From Mycobacterium pinniadriaticum (GTDB lineage: Bacteria > Actinomycetota > Actinomycetes > Mycobacteriales > Mycobacteriaceae), in the NCBI RefSeq assembly GCF_026242045.1, contig NZ_JAPJDO010000031.1, positions 1 through 64,000 on the forward strand: DNA of 64,000 nucleotides. Reading direction: 5' to 3'. Numbering within the stretch: position 1 is the stretch's first letter; each line of letters begins with the position of its first letter. Shown here piece by piece: positions 44,617 to 52,978 of the stretch. A program made the position numbers and the translations under genes. The notes under the pieces are model-generated. The model made no database searches, was not told where the DNA came from, and worked only from the letters and a program-made list of their open reading frames with translations.

Positions 44617-45942
44617 ATGAGTACACCCGAGAAGGCAATCGGTGTAGCGGTACTGGGGCTGGGCAACGTCGGCAGCGAGGTTGTCCGGATCATCGAGGAG
44701 AGCGCACCCGATCTCGCGGCCCGTATTGGTGCGCCGCTGGAACTGCGGGGTGTCGCGGTGCGCAGGGTCGCCGACGACCGCGGTCTGCCGGTGGAGATGC
44801 TCACCGATAACGTCGAGGAACTGGTGTCGCGCGCGGATGTCGACCTCGTCGTCGAGCTGATGGGCCCGGTCGAGCCGGCCCGCAAAGCCATCCTGACGGC
44901 GTTGGAAGGCGGGAAGTCGGTGGTGACGGCCAACAAGGCATTGTTGGCCCAGTCCACCGGTGAATTGGCGCAAGCCGCCGAGCGGGCTCATGTCGACCTG
45001 TACTTCGAAGCCGCCGTCGCGGGCGCCATTCCGGTGATCCGTCCGCTCACCCAGTCGCTGGCGGGCGACACCGTGCTCCGGGTGGCGGGCATCGTCAACG
45101 GCACCACCAACTACATCCTGTCTGAGATGGCTTCCACCGGAGCCGATTACAGCTCGGCGCTGGCCGACGCGAGTGCTCTGGGGTACGCGGAGGCCGATCC
45201 CACCGCCGACGTCGAGGGATACGATGCGGCGGCCAAGGCTGCGATTCTGGCATCGATCGCTTTTCACACCCGGGTCACCGCCGACGACGTCTACCGCGAG
45301 GGCATCTCCAAGATCACCCCGGAGGATTTTGAATCGGCCAAGGCGCTGGGCTGCACGATCAAGTTGTTGTCGATCTGCGAACGCATCATCGGAAGCGACG
45401 GCCAGCAGCGGGTATCGGCTCGTGTATACCCGGCGCTGGTTCCGTTGAGTCATCCACTGGCCACAGTCAACGGCGCGTTCAACGCGGTCGTCGTCGAGGC
45501 GGAGGCGGCCGGCCGATTGATGTTCTACGGGCAGGGCGCCGGCGGTGCGCCGACGGCTTCGGCGGTGATGGGGGATCTGGTGATGGCCGCGCGTAACCGC
45601 GTTCAGGGGGGTCGTGGGCCGCGTGAGTCCAAGTACGCCCAACTGCCGATCGCGCCGATGGGCATGATCCCCACCCGGTACTACGTCAGTATGACGGTCT
45701 CCGATCGTCCCGGTGTGTTGTCCTCGGTCGCAGCCGAATTCGCGAAGCGCGAGGTCAGTATCGCCGAGGTGCGCCAGGAAGGCATCGTGGACAACGGCGG
45801 GCAGCCCTGCGGTGCGCGTATCGTGGTGGTCACTCACCGGGCGACCGATGCGGCATTGTCCGAGACCGTCGACGCGCTGGCCGACCTCGAGGCCGTCCAG
45901 GCTGTCAACAGTGTGCTGCGCCTGGAGGGAACCAGCGAATGA
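44617..45942 (+). CDS. hom: homoserine dehydrogenase
   Basis: A 441-residue NAD(P)-dependent enzyme converting aspartate semialdehyde to homoserine, branch point to threonine and methionine. The Rossmann motif is VAVLGLGNVGSEVV (about residues 8-21). The catalytic domain has GIVNGTTNYILSEM and a late ALGYAEADPTADVEGYDAA stretch. The C-terminal ACT domain (about 355-430, RYYVSMTVSDRPGVLSSVA) binds threonine for feedback control in related enzymes. ATG 44617 has GAGGTAAC immediately upstream, 3 bp after lysA. Its stop overlaps thrC by ATGA. Called thrA in M. tuberculosis annotation. Confidence 0.97.
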   Translation: MSTPEKAIGVAVLGLGNVGSEVVRIIEESAPDLAARIGAPLELRGVAVRRVADDRGLPVEMLTDNVEELVSRADVDLVVELMGPVEPARKAILTALEGGKSVVTANKALLAQSTGELAQAAERAHVDLYFEAAVAGAIPVIRPLTQSLAGDTVLRVAGIVNGTTNYILSEMASTGADYSSALADASALGYAEADPTADVEGYDAAAKAAILASIAFHTRVTADDVYREGISKITPEDFESAKALGCTIKLLSICERIIGSDGQQRVSARVYPALVPLSHPLATVNGAFNAVVVEAEAAGRLMFYGQGAGGAPTASAVMGDLVMAARNRVQGGRGPRESKYAQLPIAPMGMIPTRYYVSMTVSDRPGVLSSVAAEFAKREVSIAEVRQEGIVDNGGQPCGARIVVVTHRATDAALSETVDALADLEAVQAVNSVLRLEGTSE

Positions 45943-47024
45943 GCTCGACGAAATCGCCTGCCGTGCATACCCCCTGGCCCGGATTGATCGCGGCGTACCG
46001 TGATCGGCTGCCGGTGGCGCCGGATTGGACGCCGATCACCCTTCTCGAGGGTGGAACGCCGCTGATCAGTGCGACTCGGCTGTCTGAAAAGACCGGCTGC
46101 ACAGTGTATTTGAAGGTGGAGGGCCTCAACCCCACCGGCTCGTTCAAGGACCGCGGCATGACAATGGCCGTCACCGACGCGGTTGCGCGCGGCCAGCAGG
46201 CCGTGCTCTGTGCGTCGACCGGCAACACGTCGGCGTCGGCGGCGGCCTACGCCGCTCGGGCCGGCATCACCTGCGCGGTGCTGATCCCGCAGGGCAAGAT
46301 CGCGATGGGCAAGCTCGCGCAAGCAGTCATGCACGGCGCCAAGATCATCCAGATCGATGGCAACTTCGATGATTGCTTGGAGCTGGCCCGCAAGCTCACC
46401 GCCGACTATCCGACGATCGCACTGGTCAACAGCGTCAACCCGGTCCGAATCGAGGGGCAGAAGACCGCCGCGTTCGAGATCGTCGACGCGTTGGGAACAG
46501 CCCCGGACGTGCATTCCCTGCCGGTGGGCAATGCCGGCAACATCACCGCCTACTGGAAGGGCTACACCGAATACCACCGTGACGGGCTGGCCGACCGGTT
46601 GCCCCGGATGCTGGGGACGCAGGCGGCCGGCGCCGCCCCGCTGGTATCCGGCAAACCGGTGAGCAACCCGGAGACCATCGCCACCGCGATCCGCATCGGG
46701 TCGCCGGCGTCCTGGGACGGTGCCGTGGCGGCCCAACACGACTCCGGCGGTCGTTTCCTGGCCGCTACCGACGAGGAGATCCTGGCCGCGTATCACCTGG
46801 TCGCCGAGGTCGAGGGCGTGTTCGTCGAGCCGGCGTCGGCGGCCAGCATCGCCGGACTGCTCAAGTCGGTCGAGGATGGCTGGGTCAAGCCCGGATCCAC
46901 GGTGGTGTGCACCGTGACCGGCAATGGCCTCAAAGATCCCGACACCGCACTTCGCGACATGCCGACTCCGGCGCCGGTCCCTGTCGACGCCGGTGCGGTC
47001 GTCGCCGAGCTGGGCCTGGTTTAA
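45939..47024 (+). CDS. thrC: threonine synthase
   Basis: A 361-residue PLP enzyme that turns O-phosphohomoserine into threonine. The PLP lysine is Lys70 in NPTGSFKDRGM. CASTGNTSASAAAYAARAG is the substrate region and LPVGNAGNITAYWKGY the phosphate-binding loop. Short actinobacterial form. ATG 45939 overlaps the hom stop by 4 bp. Threonine is predicted to be the main amino acid of the NRPS product in this window, but this operon is ordinary housekeeping and present in mycobacteria without the cluster. Confidence 0.97.
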   Translation: MSSTKSPAVHTPWPGLIAAYRDRLPVAPDWTPITLLEGGTPLISATRLSEKTGCTVYLKVEGLNPTGSFKDRGMTMAVTDAVARGQQAVLCASTGNTSASAAAYAARAGITCAVLIPQGKIAMGKLAQAVMHGAKIIQIDGNFDDCLELARKLTADYPTIALVNSVNPVRIEGQKTAAFEIVDALGTAPDVHSLPVGNAGNITAYWKGYTEYHRDGLADRLPRMLGTQAAGAAPLVSGKPVSNPETIATAIRIGSPASWDGAVAAQHDSGGRFLAATDEEILAAYHLVAEVEGVFVEPASAASIAGLLKSVEDGWVKPGSTVVCTVTGNGLKDPDTALRDMPTPAPVPVDAGAVVAELGLV

Positions 47025-47036
47025 GGCGGATCGTCG

Positions 47037-47981
47037 GTGACCCTCAACCTGCCTGCCGGTCTGACCGCCAGCGCCACTGTCGCGGCGTCCAGCGCCAACC
47101 TCGGCCCGGGCTTCGACAGCCTGGGCCTGGCGCTGGCGCTCTACGACGAGATCCTCGTCGAGACCACGGACGCCGGACTGATCATCGAGGTCGAGGGGGA
47201 GGGAGCTGGTCAGGTTCCACTGGGTCCCGAGCATCTGGTGGTCCGGGCGCTGCACCGCGGGTTGGCGGCCGGCGGCACGGAGGTGCCCGGGCTGGTGGTG
47301 CGCTGCCGCAACGCGATCCCGCACTCGCGGGGGCTCGGCTCGTCGGCTGCAGCAGTCGTCGGTGGGTTGGCGGCGGCGAATGGTCTTCTGGCACAAACGG
47401 ATCAGGATCCGCTGACGGAGGAGCAGCTGATCCAGCTGGCGTCGGAGTTCGAAGGTCACCCCGATAACGCCTCGGCCTCGGTGCTCGGTGGCGCAGTGGT
47501 GTCGTGGGTCGACGCGCGGACCAACCCCCCGACGTATGCGGCGGCCGGGCTGCGGCTGCACCCCGATATTCACGTGTTTCCGGGAATCCCGCAGGTTCGG
47601 TCGTCGACCGCGGAGACCCGGGTGCTGCTGCCCGACCACGTCACACATGAAGCCGCTCGGTTCAATCTGAGCCGGGCGGCGTTGCTGGTGGTGGCGCTCA
47701 CGGAGCGGCCGGACTTGCTGATGGCCGCCACCGACGACATGCTGCACCAGTCCCAACGTGGCCCGGCCATGCCTGCCTCGGCGGAATATTTGCAGGTGCT
47801 GCGGCGTTGTGGAGTTCCGGCGGTGTTGTCCGGTGCTGGTCCAGCCGTTCTGGCACTGACGACCAGCTCAGAGCTACCGCAGGAAGCGGTCGAATTCGGC
47901 ACCGCCAAGGGGTTCACCGTCACCGAGATGGGCGTCGGCGAAGCAGTTCGCTGGAGCTCGGGTGTCGCGGTCAGGCGTTGA
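47037..47981 (+). CDS. thrB: homoserine kinase
   Basis: A 314-residue GHMP-family kinase that phosphorylates homoserine for threonine synthase. The ATP-binding motif is IPHSRGLGSSAAAVVGGLAA (about residues 95-115), preceded by ASSANLGPGFDSLGLAL, and the late Gly-rich motif is VLSGAGPAVLAL. GTG 47037 lies 12 bp after thrC with GGCGGATCG upstream. Last gene of the argS-lysA-hom-thrC-thrB run. Confidence 0.96.
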   Translation: MTLNLPAGLTASATVAASSANLGPGFDSLGLALALYDEILVETTDAGLIIEVEGEGAGQVPLGPEHLVVRALHRGLAAGGTEVPGLVVRCRNAIPHSRGLGSSAAAVVGGLAAANGLLAQTDQDPLTEEQLIQLASEFEGHPDNASASVLGGAVVSWVDARTNPPTYAAAGLRLHPDIHVFPGIPQVRSSTAETRVLLPDHVTHEAARFNLSRAALLVVALTERPDLLMAATDDMLHQSQRGPAMPASAEYLQVLRRCGVPAVLSGAGPAVLALTTSSELPQEAVEFGTAKGFTVTEMGVGEAVRWSSGVAVRR

Positions 47982-48257
47982 GTTGCGCACACGCCGGTAC
48001 CGATTTCTTGCTTTCCGGCGGTCAAGCGGGCTATTCTCGGTGCCGTCCAGGCAATCGCAGCGACTGTTCCTGCGCCGACACTAGGACGACCACCAATTCT
48101 CTCGTGTTCAACTCGTGGACTGACGGTTCGCCATATAGCCGCGAATCCCGACGATCACCGATGACGCACAGACGATGGTGAGACTTCGCATTCAGCGAAT
48201 CGGCTGAATGCCAGACCCCTTGCCTCCACGAAACGGCGAGGGAAAGAAAGGAAATCC
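47982..48257 (+). promoter_or_regulatory. 276-bp leader/promoter region of rho
   Basis: No supported gene. The sequence is AT-richer than its surroundings and ends in a very good Shine-Dalgarno (GAAAGAAAGGAAAT) before the rho GTG. rho genes in several bacteria have long leaders with autoregulation by Rho-dependent termination; whether this one does cannot be told from the sequence. A six-codon frame ATG 48161 to TGA is probably chance. Confidence 0.4.
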
Positions 48258-50147
48258 GTGACCGATACGGACCTGATCACGGCTGCAGAGCGCGCCCCAC
48301 AGACGGATGCGCCGGCCGTGACCGCAGAAATCCCCTCGGCGCCCGATTCTCGGCCGGAAGCGACGTCGCAGGCCGCCCCGAGTGCGGACGCCGGCCCGAC
48401 CGGCGCTCTGTCGGCGATGGTCCTGCCCGAGCTGCGCGCCCTGGCCAACAAGGTCGGGGTCAAGGGAACCTCCGGGATGCGCAAGAGCGACCTGATCGCC
48501 GCGATCAAGGAGCGCCAGAACGGCGGCAACGGCACCAACCACCGCGCCGACGACGCTGGTCAGGCCCCTGCCGAGCAGCCGAGTGAGCCTCGCGAGAACA
48601 CCGAGACCAACGGCGGGGAGCCGCGCCGGCGCGAGCGCCGGGCGGCCACCCGCGATGCCGGCGCCGCCGGCGGCGAGGCCGCTGAGCAGCCGAAATCCCA
48701 GGGCAACCGTCCCGAGCAGGCCGATAAGCGTTCCGAACCCAAATCCGAGAACCGCGAGGATCGCGGCCGCGACCAGTCCGATCAGGGCGAGCAGGGCCAA
48801 TCAGGCGGCCAGCAGAACCGCGATAACCAGCAGAACCGTGACAACCAGAATCGCGACGGTCAGAACCGCGATGACGACGACGACAGCCGCCAGGGCCGTC
48901 GTGGTCGCCGGTTCCGTGACCGGCGCCGCCGCGGCGAGCGCGGCGGCGGCGAGGGCGGCGGCGACTCCGAGCTGCGCGAGGACGATGTCGTCCAGCCGGT
49001 CGCCGGCATCCTCGACGTCCTCGACAACTACGCGTTCGTGCGCACGTCGGGCTACCTGGCCGGCCCCAACGACGTGTACGTCTCGATGAACATGGTCCGC
49101 AAGAACGGACTGCGTCGCGGGGACGCCGTTACCGGCGCGGTCCGGGTGCCCAAGGAGGGCGAGCAGGGCAACCAGCGCCAGAAGTTCAACCCCCTGGTCC
49201 GTCTCGACAGCGTCAACGGCGGCCCCGTGGAGGCGGCGAAGAACCGTCCGGAGTTCAGCAAGCTGACCCCGCTCTACCCGAACCAGCGGCTGCGGCTGGA
49301 AACCACCTCAGAGCGGCTGACCACCCGCGTGATCGACCTGATCATGCCGATCGGCAAGGGCCAGCGCGCCCTGATCGTGTCGCCACCCAAGGCCGGTAAG
49401 ACCACGATCATGCAGGACATCGCCAACGCGATCACCCGCAACAACCCCGAGTGCCACCTGATGGTGGTCCTGGTCGATGAGCGGCCCGAAGAGGTCACCG
49501 ACATGCAGCGCTCGGTCAAGGGTGAGGTCATCGCCTCCACCTTCGACCGCCCGCCATCAGATCACACCCAGGCCGCCGAACTGGCCATCGAACGCGCCAA
49601 GCGACTCGTCGAGCAGGGCAAGGACGTCGTCGTGCTGCTCGACTCGATCACCCGGCTGGGCCGCGCGTACAACAACGCCTCGCCGGCGTCCGGGCGCATC
49701 CTGTCCGGTGGCGTGGACTCCACCGCCCTGTACCCGCCCAAGCGGTTCCTCGGCGCGGCCCGCAACATCGAGCACGGGGGCTCGCTGACCATCATCGCGA
49801 CGGCCATGGTGGAGACCGGTTCGACCGGTGACACCGTGATCTTCGAGGAGTTCAAGGGCACCGGCAACGCCGAGCTCAAGCTCGACCGCAAGATCGCCGA
49901 GCGCCGGGTGTTCCCGGCGGTCGACGTCAACCCATCCGGTACCCGTAAGGACGAGCTCCTGCTGAGCCCCGACGAGTTCGCGATTGTGCACAAGCTGCGC
50001 CGCGTGCTGTCCGGGTTGGATTCGCATCAGGCCATCGACTTGCTGATGAGCCAGCTGCGCAAGACCAAGAACAACTACGAGTTCCTCGTTCAGGTCTCCA
50101 AGACGGCGCCCGGCGGCCCCGCCGGCGGCATGGACAACGTCGACTAG
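48258..50147 (+). CDS. rho: transcription termination factor Rho (with actinobacterial N-terminal insertion)
   Basis: A 629-residue hexameric RNA helicase that ends transcription. An N-terminal Rho-N helix pair (about 50-90, LPELRALANKVGVKGTSGMRKSDLIAAIKERQ) is followed by a 130-residue charged, disordered insertion of Asn/Arg/Asp/Gln/Gly (QQNRDNQNRDGQNR type), characteristic of high-GC Gram-positive Rho. Next come the RNA-binding cold-shock-like domain (GILDVLDNYAFVRTSGYL) and the ATPase core with Walker A SPPKAGKTT, Walker B VVVLLDSITRLGRAYN and the arginine/Q-loop region. It ends KTAPGGPAGGMDNVD. The insertion is thought to modify RNA binding in this group. GTG 48258. Confidence 0.97.
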   Translation: MTDTDLITAAERAPQTDAPAVTAEIPSAPDSRPEATSQAAPSADAGPTGALSAMVLPELRALANKVGVKGTSGMRKSDLIAAIKERQNGGNGTNHRADDAGQAPAEQPSEPRENTETNGGEPRRRERRAATRDAGAAGGEAAEQPKSQGNRPEQADKRSEPKSENREDRGRDQSDQGEQGQSGGQQNRDNQQNRDNQNRDGQNRDDDDDSRQGRRGRRFRDRRRRGERGGGEGGGDSELREDDVVQPVAGILDVLDNYAFVRTSGYLAGPNDVYVSMNMVRKNGLRRGDAVTGAVRVPKEGEQGNQRQKFNPLVRLDSVNGGPVEAAKNRPEFSKLTPLYPNQRLRLETTSERLTTRVIDLIMPIGKGQRALIVSPPKAGKTTIMQDIANAITRNNPECHLMVVLVDERPEEVTDMQRSVKGEVIASTFDRPPSDHTQAAELAIERAKRLVEQGKDVVVLLDSITRLGRAYNNASPASGRILSGGVDSTALYPPKRFLGAARNIEHGGSLTIIATAMVETGSTGDTVIFEEFKGTGNAELKLDRKIAERRVFPAVDVNPSGTRKDELLLSPDEFAIVHKLRRVLSGLDSHQAIDLLMSQLRKTKNNYEFLVQVSKTAPGGPAGGMDNVD

Positions 50148-50168
50148 TCCCGCCCAAACCGCCGTTCC

Positions 50169-50195
50169 GCAGGGAAACATCGAGAGAAACCCTGC
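50169..50195. terminator. weak hairpin between rho and the convergent lipoprotein gene
   Basis: GCAGGG (50169-50174) and CCCTGC (50190-50195) form a 6-bp stem with a 15-nt loop in the 72-bp space between two convergent stops. No U-tract follows on either strand, so a weak bidirectional or Rho-assisted terminator is the most that can be said. Confidence 0.3.
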
Positions 50196-50219
50196 AAAAC
50201 GTCGGTCTCGGGGCGTCGT

Positions 50220-51035
50220 CTAGCTCTGGCGCAGCGCGTCCATCCCGGGGGCCAGCAGGCCGTCCAGGGCCGACCATGGCACCGTGATCGTCGGTGTCCC
50301 GTGGAAGAATTGGTAATCGGCGAAATGGATCTCCAGGCCATCGGGTGTGGGGATCCAATTGGCGAAGTTCTCCTCCGTGGGCGCATTGCCCGGCTCATCG
50401 GCCATCGGAGTCGGCCCGACCCCGGTCACCGCGGGTAGCAGAGCCTTCGTCTCCTCCGAGAGCCGGTTCAAACCGGCCTGCTTGTCGGTGAACAGTTCGC
50501 CGAGCGTGATGGGTTTGGCCGACCGGGAGTCGATCACCACCGTGCTGACATAGCTGGTGGGATGTGCCGACGGCACATGCACGTAGAGCCCGCTGATCAG
50601 CTCCGACACCGATACGCCGCCGAAATAGATCTGCGGCTGGGTTTCAAACGTCCACGTGCCGTCCGGGTCGGCATCGCGCTTGACCGGCTCGAGCTGGCCC
50701 TCCGCCGACGCGTGTACCGCGTTGTTGAACGCCCCCGCGACTTGTGGATCTCCGCCGGTGATGGTGTCGACGACGAGTGTCCACCGACCCATGCCGTCCG
50801 TGGTGGCATCCCCGGCGGTCGAGCGGGTGACCGAATACTTCTGCTTGTTGGAGACCCCGCTGGTCGGCTCCGCCGTCGTCGGTGACACGGTTTCACTCCC
50901 AGACGAGGTCGCGGCGTTTGTGGTGGATTCCGTGGTTTCTGGTGCCGTTGTCGTGGCGCCACAGGCGGTGAGCCCGATAGTCAAAGCCGCGACCAGGACC
51001 GCCCCCCGGAGGCTACGTGTGCCCATGTCCGGCAT
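50220..51035 (-). CDS. predicted lipoprotein with DUF3298/RsiV-like domain
   Basis: A 271-residue exported lipoprotein. Signal sequence GAVLVAALTIGLTACG carries the lipobox L-T-A-C. A Thr/Ser-rich linker (about 26-60) leads to a domain with YSVTRSTAGDATTDG, VHVPSAHPTSYVSTVVID, KPITLGELFTDKQAGLNRLSEETKALL and FHFADYQF-like elements, the layout of DUF3298/DUF4163 proteins such as RsiV. Such proteins bind extracytoplasmic ligands; the ligand is unknown. ATG 51035 or ATG 51026 (three codons later) are both possible, neither with a strong ribosome-binding site. Lies 19 bp after the MarR gene on the same strand. Confidence 0.75.
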   Translation of the reverse strand: MPDMGTRSLRGAVLVAALTIGLTACGATTTAPETTESTTNAATSSGSETVSPTTAEPTSGVSNKQKYSVTRSTAGDATTDGMGRWTLVVDTITGGDPQVAGAFNNAVHASAEGQLEPVKRDADPDGTWTFETQPQIYFGGVSVSELISGLYVHVPSAHPTSYVSTVVIDSRSAKPITLGELFTDKQAGLNRLSEETKALLPAVTGVGPTPMADEPGNAPTEENFANWIPTPDGLEIHFADYQFFHGTPTITVPWSALDGLLAPGMDALRQS

Positions 51036-51054
51036 TCTGTCAGGCGGGTGGCCC

Positions 51055-51492
51055 TCAGTGATACGGATCGGTGATTTCCCGCAGATCCACCAACGCCGCA
51101 CGCAGTTCGTGATAACGCTTGGCGCCCAGATGTTTTCGCCACTGATGCTCGATCTTGGCGACCTCGGCCGCGGTCGCTTGGCACAAGGTGAGCCCCTTGT
51201 CGGTGAGGATGACCAGCCGCGCACGGGCATCCGCCGGATCGGCCACGCGGCGAACATAGCCCGAGCCTTCGAGCTGATCGACAAGTGCGCCCGCGGTCTG
51301 CTTGGTGACACCGGCCTGATCGGCGAGATCGGTCACGCGAATGCCGTTGGGATGCATGCGTTGTAGCAGCCGCGCCTGGGCCAGGGTGAGGTCATCGTTG
51401 CCGCCGGCCGTCACCGCGGCCATCACCTGGGCCTCAGCGGCCCGATGGGCGATGAACATCAGCGTCGGTGTCGTGGGCACGTCGTCGGCCAT
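51055..51492 (-). CDS. MarR-family transcriptional regulator
   Basis: A 145-residue winged-helix regulator. The recognition helix region is IRVTDLADQAGVTKQTAGALVDQLEGSGYVRRVADPADARARLVILT, with the typical D-x-R wing. Helices at both ends form the dimer interface. It is divergent from the MDMPI-family gene with 62 bp between them that contain a perfect 9-bp palindrome (51523-51545), so it very likely represses itself and that gene. Ligand unknown. ATG 51492. Confidence 0.9.
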   Translation of the reverse strand: MADDVPTTPTLMFIAHRAAEAQVMAAVTAGGNDDLTLAQARLLQRMHPNGIRVTDLADQAGVTKQTAGALVDQLEGSGYVRRVADPADARARLVILTDKGLTLCQATAAEVAKIEHQWRKHLGAKRYHELRAALVDLREITDPYH

Positions 51493-51522
51493 CCGTTGAC
51501 TTTAGTACGGCAGACTGTCTAT

Positions 51523-51545
51523 TTTAGTCAGTAATCCTGACTAAA
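51523..51545. promoter_or_regulatory. perfect 9-5-9 palindrome, likely MarR operator
   Basis: TTTAGTCAG (51523-51531) and CTGACTAAA (51537-51545) are exact reverse complements with 5 bp between them, ending 10 bp before the ATG at 51555 and 31 bp from the MarR ATG. Size and symmetry fit MarR-type operators. A partial TTTAGTA copy lies at 51501-51507, closer to the MarR gene. Confidence 0.7.
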
Positions 51546-51554
51546 GGGCGGACT

Positions 51555-52163
51555 ATGGACTCTGATGAGATTTGGCGCAACATCGATGAGCAGCGCGGCG
51601 AGCTGGCCGACGTGCTCGCGACGCTCACCCCGGATCAGTGGACCAGCGCCTCGCTGTGCGACGGGTGGCAGGTGCGCCACGTGGCCGCGCACCTCACGCA
51701 ATCTCAGATGAGTCCGGCGCGGGTTGTGCTGGAGGCGCTGAAATCTGGCTTTCGCTTCGACCCGATGATTCGCCGTCTGGCGCTGGAGGACACCCGGCCG
51801 CAGCCCGATATCGTCACCGCGATGCGCGACATGGTCGGCAGTCGCCGACGCATCATCGGCACCAGCCCGCTGGATCCGCTCACCGACATGCTCGTCCACG
51901 GCCAGGACATCACTGTGCCCTTGGGCATCGACCGCCCACCACCGGTGCCGGCCGCGGTCGCGGCGGCGAACCACTTGTGGCGCATGCGTTTTCCCATGCA
52001 TCCTGCCAAGCGCGTTAAAGGAATGAGGTTGATCGCCGACGACGCCGATTTTGCGGTCGGTACCGGCTACCAGATCACGGCCCCGATCCGCGACATCCTG
52101 ATGGTGCTTGCCGGCCGGCCCGCGGACATCTCCGGACAGGTTGACGCCCACCGGATCGCCTGA
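51555..52163 (+). CDS. maleylpyruvate-isomerase-like (MDMPI/DinB-fold) protein
   Basis: A 202-residue protein of the TIGR03083/PF11716 group, a four-helix DinB-like fold related to mycothiol-dependent maleylpyruvate isomerase. Residues WRNIDEQRGELADVLATLTPDQWTSASLCDGWQVRHVAAHL hold the conserved W..xSLC.GW.V..V..HL motif with its metal-binding His. A second His lies in DMLVHGQDI. The family is thought to act with mycothiol in thiol-dependent detoxification or transferase reactions; substrate unknown. Probably controlled by the divergent MarR. Convergent with the TetR gene, 3 bp between stops. Confidence 0.85.
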   Translation: MDSDEIWRNIDEQRGELADVLATLTPDQWTSASLCDGWQVRHVAAHLTQSQMSPARVVLEALKSGFRFDPMIRRLALEDTRPQPDIVTAMRDMVGSRRRIIGTSPLDPLTDMLVHGQDITVPLGIDRPPPVPAAVAAANHLWRMRFPMHPAKRVKGMRLIADDADFAVGTGYQITAPIRDILMVLAGRPADISGQVDAHRIA

Positions 52164-52166
52164 GCA

Positions 52167-52793
52167 TCACTGCGCTGCGGGCGCCTCGCGAAGGCCGGGC
52201 AGCACATATCGCCGCATATAGCGCAGCACCGCGTCGTGGTCGTCGGGGTCGAGGGTTTCGCCGGGAACGGTGCCCAGGCTGATCTGCACCCGGGCCACCC
52301 ACTCGGCGGCCTCGTCGAGTGCGGTGTCGGCGTGGATCTCGCCGCGATCGCGCGCCGCCTCCAGGTAGGGCTGCCAGAACCTGCCCAGATCGGGGACCAG
52401 GCCCTGTACCCCGGCGCCGGCGCAGGCCGCGAACTCCTCGGGCTCGTCACGGCGCAGTTGCATCACCAGCGCGCCGGGGGAGTCGTAGGCGCTGCGGCCC
52501 AGCCGTACCCCGACGGCCAGCTGTTCCTCAAAGGCGTCGATGGCGTCGAGCACTTCGTGCGACTCGGCCCAGAACGCGTTGTTGAGTCGCACGATGGCCG
52601 CCCCCAGCAGGGACGCCTTGTCGGGATAGTGACGATAGAGCCATCCCCGTGACACCCCCGCGGCCTCGGCCACCTCCGATACCGTCGTCGCCCGGATGCC
52701 CTTGGCGCGCAGGCACACCTCGGCGGCGTCGACCAGTCGCTCCTGGACCGATTTGGCCCCTCGCCGGCTGTCGGCGTCGGTGCTCGCAGTCAC
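52167..52793 (-). CDS. TetR-family transcriptional regulator
   Basis: A 208-residue regulator. The N-terminal HTH (about 12-60) reads VQERLVDAAEVCLRAKGIRATTVSEVAEAAGVSRGWLYRHYPDKASLLGAA, in family register; the C-terminal ligand domain is unassigned. GTG 52793 is preferred over an ATG at 52847 because GGAGG lies 9 bases before it and the longer version adds an arginine-rich stretch without family similarity. It is divergent from the FadD gene, and a near-perfect palindrome at 52878-52903 in between is a likely operator, so it probably regulates FadD in response to an acyl compound. Confidence 0.88.
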   Translation of the reverse strand: MTASTDADSRRGAKSVQERLVDAAEVCLRAKGIRATTVSEVAEAAGVSRGWLYRHYPDKASLLGAAIVRLNNAFWAESHEVLDAIDAFEEQLAVGVRLGRSAYDSPGALVMQLRRDEPEEFAACAGAGVQGLVPDLGRFWQPYLEAARDRGEIHADTALDEAAEWVARVQISLGTVPGETLDPDDHDAVLRYMRRYVLPGLREAPAAQ

Positions 52794-52877
52794 CTTGGTG
52801 GTCCTCCTCGTGTCGACGCGACAGTCCCGATGCCGACATTCTTTCAAATTCAGGTCCGCGCTGGGCTCGTCGCATAG

Positions 52878-52903
52878 GTAGACAGATTTGTCATTCTGTT
52901 TAC
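52878..52903. promoter_or_regulatory. candidate TetR operator
   Basis: GTAGACAGA (52878-52886) and TCTGTTTAC (52895-52903) are reverse complements at 8 of 9 positions with an 8-bp spacer. Located in the 185-bp divergent region between the TetR and FadD genes, 76 bp before the chosen FadD start. Confidence 0.5.
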
Positions 52904-52978
52904 TCTGCGCTTCTATTGTGACCTAAGGCACCGCGAGAACGCGGGGTGATGCGGAAGATGACGAAAGACGGGAGATCC

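Noticed and set aside
48161..48181. Six-codon frame MTHRRW with stop in the rho leader, as a possible attenuator peptide
   Set aside because: No ribosome-binding site, no codon bias expected for an attenuator, and such frames are frequent by chance.
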